This document shows, one piece after another, positions 56,410 to 64,000 of a stretch of 64,000 bases of DNA. A model generated the notes under the pieces. It worked only from the letters and a program-made list of their open reading frames with translations. It had not been told where the DNA came from and searched no databases. Numbering within the stretch: position 1 is the first letter of the stretch; each line of letters opens with the position of its first letter. The DNA is from Enoplolaimus lenunculus (taxonomy: Eukaryota; Nematoda; Enoplea; Enoplida; Thoracostomopsidae). A program made the position numbers and the translations under genes. The DNA is taken from contig JASANG010001531.1 in the NCBI GenBank assembly GCA_030248215.1, positions 1-64,000 on the forward strand. Direction: 5' to 3'.

Positions 56410-59400
56410 ATGAACACGTCTCACTATTCCAGTTATTCTCTGCGGCCGCATGCTTCTTTTCGAAACGATGCTCCGAGATTTGCAGCAAATCCAACGCTAA
56501 CAGCAATTGAACACGCTCAGTCATTAGCTGCGTCATCAAACCAAATTTCAACGACGTACAAGAATCCGTTTCGGATTGGTCAGTCACAGTCAAAATTTTT
56601 CATTAATAAGCCATCCACAGCTTTTTATTGGTCAAACCTTACCGGTGCCGTAGCAAATCAAAATCCGATGATGGCTTCCGCGACTTATCGCAGCGATCAA
56701 TTAGCTATCGGATCGGCAAGTGTCGGATTGAGTTTAACGAATCAAGCTTTACCTTCAAGTTATGCTACGGTTAAAGATAATAATTCAAACACTGCCGCTT
56801 CAGCTACGGAACCCACAACAAACTCTGGTAGTAAAGCTTACACGTTTAGTAAAATTAACGCTCAAAGTAACCGACCATTACCTAAATGGTTTTCTAGTCA
56901 AGCCAGTGAAGATTTGATCAGACCGGAAACAACATTGAAAGTAGATGGAACAGAAAGTTCGAGCAATGCGGAACCGGATACGTGTCGCATCCGTCAGTTG
57001 CAAATTGGTTCCAAAAGTGTTGAAATCGAATCTAATGCGAAGAAAATTATTAAGACGTCTGAAAATGATGCTTCTGATAACAGCATTGCCAACGATATGA
57101 ATGTTAGTTTTTGGCAATTGTAGAAGAGCACAGCTTTGAGATAAATTGTAGGAAGGGGGAGCTGGCAAACGTTATGAAACGTAATTACTACTCTATGCTA
57201 CGTGCTAAAATTTTCTAAGGAGGACAAATTATAAAGTAACATTTTTTTCACAAAAAATTCAGACGGGGGCGTACGCCACCCCTCGCCGTCCCCTCAGGAC
57301 CAGCTATTGGAAAAAATTAGATATTTAAAGATTGGCATTTATGGTTCATTGTAGCGCGCAGCCAGGGGAGGCCAAAGGCCAATACTCGGACTTTTAATAA
57401 TTTTGGTGCTTGCTAACACTAGAAGCATCCCCTGTGAATTTTTATAAAACATAAATTCGGTTCTTTCCAAAATCCTGGGTATGCTTTTGGATTTCAGTTG
57501 TACTTTTAGGACTGCAATTTTGTTTTAAAATAAGGAGACCCTGTAAGTGTTATTGCTGTTTCAGCTAGAAATACTGAATTTGCGCGAAGTGAACGAAACA
57601 CTAACGAAGCGTTGTGAAGACTTGGAATCGAAACTTTTAAATGTTGAAAAAGGTAGCTGAATTCGATCTGGCTTTATTGAATAGCTGAGAACTTGGTAAT
57701 TCTCTCTCCTCCAAAACTTAATCCTAAGCTAAATGCTAAGTCTTACTTATGCCAAAATGTTTTTTAGAACTATGACAGAAGTGTACAGAGACTAATGCTG
57801 TACAGTAAACTAAGTTTGTTAAAGAGTTTAAAGAGAATAACGGCGTGACATTGAATAAAAACATGCAAAAATTGCATTTCAAAGTCGGAATTTTACCAAA
57901 ATATAGTTCTTACCGATAGGAACTGAACTCATTTTGTCAATTTTCTTAGCAATTTCAGAAAGTTCGGATCAAATACAAGCAATTCGAAGAAAACTGGCAG
58001 AGAGCGAAAAGCAAAAGTTTCAAATTCAACGTGTAAATGCAATGTTTAATAGCTATCTTCCACTCACGTATCTTAAAAATTTAGCATCACCTTCAGAGCC
58101 GCATCCTTACAAGTTTTATTTGCCCGCCCCCGCCATAGATTTCTGGATTTGCCACAAGGGATACTTTCTATAAAAATTTGGAATCAGAGTTTCCTGTGTT
58201 ACAAACTAAAGAAATAACTAAAAACCTTTTTACAAAAATCCCAAAAGTGAGAGTTTTGGCCCCAAAACCGCCAACCTGACAACACCTTTGAATATATTCA
58301 TTTTAACTCACCTTCAAGACCTCAATTGAACATTTTTGTTTTCAATTGAAAACTATGGCAATACCTTTGAAGCGTGATTTATTTATTGACTTTGATTCCG
58401 GTAAAATTTGCTATTGTTAGTTTTAGGAATAGCGGACGATATGTAACAGAAGTGTGCAACTGGGTATATTCCATGTACAAAAGAATGTACCCAACGCACG
58501 TTGCGTTTTAGGCTGACCCCTTATTTCGTTAGGTACAATTTGTCCTAACTTTTATACTTTTTACGCTCCAAAAACACTCCATTTACATTTCAAAACTGCT
58601 AAGCTTCTTCAGTCGTATATATGTGGCATGTGATAGAGACGGCCTGAATAATGGAGGTCGGACAAAAACGTGAAGCGTGCTGGTACATTTTGTACCATGC
58701 ACAGCCCATGTTGATGCAGACTCTTGTTAAATATCATGCACTCTTAATTTTAGCAAGCAAAAGAGGAACTCTGCGATGCGAAGAAAATGTCAAATTTGGA
58801 AATATCACAGCTCAAAGCTCAACTTAAATGTTTCGATAAACTTAAAGCTAGCGGTAAATTCGGCATTGATATCACAGTCAGCATAGGATAATGATTCAAT
58901 TAGGTCAAGGATCGATGCACTTTTTAAGCATTTAAATGGCCGGGGGAGTTTTAAATCTAACGATTTTCCAAATTCGCTGTTGGATTAATAATTTTAAGCC
59001 CAAGAAGCCTAGGCATAAACCTAAACCTAATGGTAAAACGGAAGCCTAAGGATAAACAATGATGGACCACAGATTGTGTCGTGATACCTGAACACTTTGT
59101 GGTGGAGGCTCCTGAGTTGGTGGGCCATTGTCCTAGTTGGTATTACACCGAAATGCCAGTATAATCTCTTGTTGGTACACTTACTTTTGATCATTTTCAT
59201 TACAGCTTGTAATTGGTTTCGTGTATATGTCGTGCTCTAAATAGCTATTTGCCCCATTTGGCAACTGGGACGTCCCGAACAACAATTGCTGTCCGGGGAA
59301 GATCAGACATAAAACGTTTAGCATATTTTGTTTCCGGAAGATTGCTGTTTAGTCATCGAACATTTATCAAATATATAATGATGCTTATCTTATACATAGT

Positions 59401-62099
59401 ACTAGGCTTATGTTTAGTCTTATGCTAAGGGTTTAGGCTTAGACGTGTGTAGCTATTGAGCTCACAGTTTGAAGTACAAAATTTTCAGGAGATGAACGCT
59501 TCAACACACTCGAATGCCGCATATTAGAACTGGATACGCAACTCAGAGAACAACAACGAGTCTCCGCAGAAGCAGATCATGCGTATCATTTAAGCTTAGA
59601 AACTTTACGACATGAAGTAAGAAAACATTATAATCGCGATAGTTTAGTAGTCAAGTAACATTAGTATGTTTTGTCTTTTACTTATTTTTATAGTTTAGTA
59701 GTCAAATAACATTAGTATGTTTTGTCTTTCACTTAATATTATAGTTTAGTAGTCAAATAACATTAGTTTGTTTTGTCTTTTACTTATTTTTATATTTTAG
59801 TAGTCAAATAACATTAGTATGTTTTGTCTTTTACTTATTTTTATAGTTTAGTAGTCAAATAACATTAGTATGTTTTGTCTTTTGCTTATTTTTATAGTTT
59901 AGTAATCAAATAACATTAGTATGTTTTGTCTTTTGCTTATTTTTATAGTTTAGTAGTCAAATAACATTAGTACGTTTTGTCATTTTCATATTTTTAACAC
60001 AACGGGTGATGGCAGAATTGTACGCGAATTTAGAAAATTGTCAAGAGGGCCTCTAGCTAGTTTGTGATAACAACCCTTTTTCCAGACTCTTTTTTACTGT
60101 ACCATGTAGACCATTCTCGAAATATATTTTGAAATATACTTCGAGTTTTGAAAATCACTTTTTGGTGAAGTTTCTGTTGTCATACGCGTGCCTTGACGTG
60201 TTAACCTTAGAATATCGGATATCAGAATTTCAGGGCAATATGAACGCAGTTTACACAACTCTAAATGAGATGGATCACTTAGTCTGGGTTTGGAATATCC
60301 AAACTCAGAATTTTGACTTCATCAACTTATTTTGAGTTAACTTATTAACTGACACTGAATCAACACAACTCAGAGTGAGAATCAACCGAACTCAAATTGA
60401 GTTGTTTACTGTTATTACCTCATAAAAAACTAACTAGCTAGCTGAATGGATTAATCAACTTATTGGAATTAACAGTGTAAATTATATAAATCTCTGCATT
60501 TAACGTTGAGCCAGTGTAATTTTAGATACGCGCAATGTACGTAAACGGCAACGCTTGTTTGAACGGCTCAATGTGGTGGTACTACGTTAATTTTTAGTTT
60601 ATAGACAATGTTCTGTTACGTTTTCAGTATGAAGCAAAAATTAAGCAGCTTCAAAAAACGTACGATCAAGCGGAATCAAATACTCAGCCTGTCGTATATA
60701 TTCAACGAGAGTTGCAGGTAGCCATATTTAGCTAAAATATGCAAATGTTTGTAGCAATTTCGAAGTCTTTGACTGCATGTGTTAATCAATGCCGAGGCCA
60801 GAACCCTGTATCTCCGTACAAAACCTGGCTTCGTCAGGTTGTCTCACTCCGAGTGACTCGGTAAACTTATTAGTGCACTCACAGAAATGTAGTCTACATT
60901 CTGACCATTCCAAGGCGTTTAGACGCTCTAAAACATTGAATATGTAGCTGTTGGCAAAATATGTTCGACTAGAATAATAACTGAAGTATTTCCTTTTGGA
61001 CAGAGCATCTGCCAACTAAACGGCACCTTCGTGATCAATAATATGACCCGGGTAGATAATATAGAAGTTTAATGATTTCCTAGGGGGCCTTTATTGAGTC
61101 TTGCTTGCGAGGCGTGCGTAGCCTCGGCCATGGTGTTGATTGAAAATCAAGATGCAAAGCGGCAGAGTTTATCCGCCTTTTTCATTCCGGTAACCAGCTC
61201 AATATTATTCAGTAAATACTTTAAAATTTGATTTAATTCAGAATTTAACACAAAACCTAGACTATCTTATACCCACTGAACCTCGCCTAAACATCGCTCG
61301 TTTCTTACGAATCATCATTTGTTTGGTTATCAATCTATCGTCGCTGTTTTCTTGAAGAACCTCGTCTATATTTCGTCTGTTCTAAAATGTATTACTAACT
61401 GGCTATATTATGTTGCAGTTATATTCCGAACGTTTTCAAAACAGTGGCTCCTGAATTTGTTTATTGTAATGTTTGTTAGACCACTATAGAACAGAAACTC
61501 GCCAAATTTCTAACAATTGATGGTTATCCCTGGGCTACGACACAATTTGTGGCCCAGCCGAGTTTTATACTGTCTACGGTGCATAATTTCCAAGCTACAG
61601 TGTGGATAGAAAGACTGCTAAATGGTGGTAGGCGTTACTGACATTTTCAGGACATTTTCAAAAAACAATAGTCTCTGAATTTGACTACGTTGTTAAACGA
61701 GTTTTTTTACATTACCAGGACGCTAATGCCGCAATAGCCGGACTAGAACTGAAACTCGTCGAATTTCGAAACGCACTTGCAGACGTATGCAATCAATATG
61801 TTCCGTTTCGTTCGTCTGTTTCTCACGGTTCCACTTGTCCTACTTCGAACGGAATTAACTTAAACGCACAAGATACTGTAACTGGCAATAATTCAACTTA
61901 TTTTCATCCTTCGCGTTATACGTTCCATTCAACTGAACCAGAGCTGGTTGATTTAAGCACAACGAGTCAGGGTTGTCCTAAGGACCGCGGAGCTAATAAG
62001 GGAAGCCGGTCTTCTAAGTCAAACAAGCGAGGTAAACAATGGGTATCTGCGGCTGTTAAGAGCAAACACAAGAAAAAAAGACTGTTACCTGGATCGTGA
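56410..62099 (+). CDS. Coiled-coil protein, 517 aa, family not recognised
   Basis: Seven exons join in frame: 56410-57102, 57565-57652, 57959-58032, 58754-58853, 59489-59616, 60628-60717 and 61719-62099 (TGA). The ATG at 56410 directly follows in-frame stops. Residues 1-231 are Ser/Thr/Asn/Ala-rich and look disordered (MNTSHYSSYSLRPHAS at the start). Exons 2 to 6 encode heptad-like helix: LEILNLREVNETLTKRCEDL, DQIQAIRRKLAESEKQKF, LEISQLKAQLKCFDKL, ECRILELDTQLREQQR. The last exon continues the helix (ELKLVEFRNALADV), then a Ser/Asn-rich segment and a basic end (KSKHKKKRLLPGS). The basic tail could be a nuclear or microtubule-binding signal, but no domain is recognised. The first donor, AAT|GTTAGT, is the weakest. 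A partial copy of the last exon lies in intron 6. Confidence 0.8.
58430..58745. mobile_element. MITE with GTGTGCAACTGGGTA ends, degenerate copy
   Basis: GAAGTGTGCAACTGGGTATA and ACGCACGTTGCGTTTTAGGC on the left, and AAGCGTGCTGGTACATTTTG with GCAGACTCTTGTTAAAT on the right, match the element at 36828-37173. It lies in intron 3 of the coiled-coil gene, just before the fourth exon. Confidence 0.7.
59641..59995 (+). repeat. 51-bp minisatellite, about 7 copies
   Basis: Units start at 59641, 59692, 59743, 59794, 59845, 59896 and 59947, each AGTTTAGTAGTCAAATAACA followed by TTAGTATGTTTTGTCTTTTA and an AT-rich linker. Copies differ at few positions. The array begins only 24 bases after the donor of the gene's fifth exon. 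Confidence 0.95.
61430..61515 (+). pseudogene. Partial decayed copy of the coiled-coil gene's last exon
   Basis: CGTTTTCAAAACAGTGGCTC, CTGAATTTG and AGAACAGAAACTCGCCAAATTTC parallel the intron and exon at 61655-61765 (CATTTTCAAAAAACAATAG, CTGAATTTG, AGAACTGAAACTCGTCGAATT). The copy lacks the acceptor and most of the exon, so it is a broken tandem duplication of an exon edge. Confidence 0.6.
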
Positions 62100-62228
62100 G
62101 TGAAAAATGATTTTGTTGTTTTTGTAATACACTATTGATATTTATAATACAATTCAAATGGTCGTACTCTTTTGCATAACTTTTACGAGTGGAAATTGCG
62201 CCTATTGCGGTGTTAAGTATTTATATTG

Positions 62229-62418
62229 GGCCAATATATAGAACAAGGACGTAACAGTAGCATTAGCATATTGCCAAACCTAAGCCGTGGCATAAAAATT
62301 AGCTTAGTATTTTAAGCCGAAGCCTAAGCGTAGGCCTAACCAAAAAATAGTATAAAGCTAAAGCATAATTTCTGGACCGCGGAAAAACTTTCTGCCACTG
62401 TCTATCTTTACATGAACC
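62229..62418 (-). mobile_element. TTAGGC-core MITE, copy 8 (degenerate)
   Basis: It runs from GGCCAATATATAGAACAAGG to TCTATCTTTACATGAACC, reverse orientation, with AAGCCTAAGCGTAGGCCTAA in the core. Flanks TTATATTG and CTATATCG agree at 6 of 8 positions. Confidence 0.75.
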
Positions 62419-63761
62419 CTATATCGAAATATTTTGCATTATATAAGAACTGTATTTCCTATGTGTTAAGTTCAATCAATTACAACTCTTAAAGCACGCA
62501 CTATTGTGATTCTGAACATGGTATACGTTAAATTGTGAAGCAAATGGTTAAGTATTTATTCGCGTTCCTTTGCTGACAGTACAAAATGCAATTAAGCATG
62601 CTGTACTTTAGTTCCGTTTTAGATGTTTGGCTTTTTGCGTTTATGCCAGTTTCATATAGTTTTATATGGGTTCCTTGTACTGTTTTTGGTTGACTTTTAT
62701 ATTTTTTGTGTTAATTTTTTTCATTAAACTTTTCGTCGTTTTGTTATATTTAGCTTTTGCGATATTTGACAAAGCAAGATCGTGTTTCAATTTTAGCTTG
62801 TGTCCTAATCATATAAATAATCGCACAATATTCACAATTATTTCAATACGTTTTCTGATGTCGCTATATCTTTCGTTGACTCTTGGCAAATCAGATTTGG
62901 TAGATATAAAAAACCGTATGAGACATTTTCACTGTTACTAAAAATTCATATGAGATTTGAGATGTTGGTCAGTTGAGGTTTAAAGTTTACAAGACGCGGC
63001 TTCTGTATACCGGTTCTTGAGTGGGGAAAAGCACTCAAATCTTGACAAACATTTTTCAGACCAAGCGAGCCGTCATAGGAATTTTTAGCATTTGAAACTT
63101 TTTAATCAGTTAAGGCAAACCATTAATTCCATCTATTTAATTAAAGCTGGAATGCCCCATACGTATTTTAGGCAACTTTCCAGCATTACTGTATTTACAG
63201 TGTTTGCTTAGAACAGAAATGTGATTGTTCTGTGGAGATATTTTGCATGCAGATTGTTGTCGTTTCGCTAGCTTTTGCGCATTGTGCAAAACCGGCTAAC
63301 TAGTTAACACACATAAATCTTAATAGTTAATAAAACTTTAACAACACTTAACCTAACCATTTTCAATGTTCGTTTAAAGGAATGTGTAAAGATCAAAACG
63401 TAGAGTTGATGTGAAACATCGCAAATAAACGTGACCTTATTGTTAGTGTTGTAAATTGTAGCTGAACATTCAACTTCAGTTAGCTCTCATGACCCCCTCT
63501 GATGTGAAGTCCACATGTAGTTATTTTTCTGGCTGCAATGCGCAATTTCGCTATGTTGTTTCATATACAATTTCGCTTTATGTTTTTAATTTATTGAGCT
63601 CATCGGCACAACAAAAATCAGGATTGTTGCACGTTGCAATTAAAGATTATAACAGAACTAGGCTGATGTAAGTTTGAATTGCGTATAAATGTACATTGTG
63701 TATATAGGAGAATGCGGTGAGCTTCTGACACTTAGCGTACCGGGTTTCCGTTAGTCGCAGT
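62419..63761. other. Intergenic stretch, no gene seen
   Basis: AT-rich DNA following the coiled-coil gene. The longest open frame, 62666-62941 plus, encodes Phe/Leu/Ile-rich peptide of the kind AT-rich DNA gives by chance, without splice sites. Confidence 0.4.
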
Positions 63762-63978
63762 AGCGAGTGTATAGAACAGAATTGTAACAGTAGTATAAGC
63801 GTATTTCTAAGCCTAAACCAAAATCTAAGCCTAATCGTAAGAATGCCCGTATACCTAATGCTAGGCGTAAGCCAAACCCTTAGCCAAAGTAAAACAATTG
63901 TCTAAAGCCTAATAAGCTTACGCCTTAACTTTAAATACAGGGCAAAATGCACAGGTACCCTATAGATGCACGATCATT
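63762..63978 (-). mobile_element. TTAGGC-core MITE, copy 9 (degenerate, near window end)
   Basis: The left end has GTGTATAGAACAGAATTG and AACAGTAGTATAAGCGTAT as in the other reverse copies, and the core has CTAAGCCTAA-type units. The right end is decayed; its boundary is uncertain. Confidence 0.6.
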
Positions 63979-64000
63979 GGTTTTAGTCACAAAATGTAAT

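Overview
The window is AT-rich, repeat-dense animal DNA: spliced genes with GT..AG introns, nematode-style TTTCAG acceptors, and several kilobases of intron filled with small transposons. Interspersed elements carry runs of TTAGGC, the telomere hexamer of nematodes. Together with a TWK-type K2P channel and an FMRFamide-type receptor this suggests a nematode. That is inference; no species is claimed.

Layout. (1) 916-1209, minus: one well-formed exon of an unrecognised gene whose remainder lies mostly outside the window. (2) 7310-12988, plus: complex I subunit NDUFB8. A 2.9-kb LINE in reverse orientation sits in its long intron, and a MITE abuts its membrane-anchor exon. (3) 16864-40079, minus: a two-pore-domain potassium channel. 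Seven exons join in frame to 916 residues with a Gln-rich tail; the introns are packed with DNA-transposon relics. (4) 47152-49748, plus: a three-exon, 554-residue class A GPCR of the FMRFamide/myosuppressin receptor kind. (5) 50330-53541, minus: an unrecognised gene with a basic RS-like exon and a Gln/Trp repeat tail; only its last three exons join cleanly. (6) 56410-62099, plus: a seven-exon, 517-residue coiled-coil protein, unrecognised. The genes are functionally unrelated (respiration, excitability, peptide signalling) and show no operon-like spacing.

The most distinctive content is the mobile DNA. Three sets of short, non-coding terminal-inverted-repeat elements make 8-bp target duplications and carry hexamer arrays next to or between their ends: a family with ends GGCCCATGTATAGAACAGGG and a (TTAGGC)n core; a hAT-like family starting CAGGGRTGGG with (GGTCTC)n arms; and a family with ends CAGGGTGCAACCGG and CCGGAG-rich arms. 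Others are a TIR element with a tRNA-like core, a foldback element with 222-bp arms, nested and interleaved inverted repeats, a tRNA-headed SINE cluster and a 51-bp minisatellite. No transposase gene was recognised, so all of these look non-autonomous.
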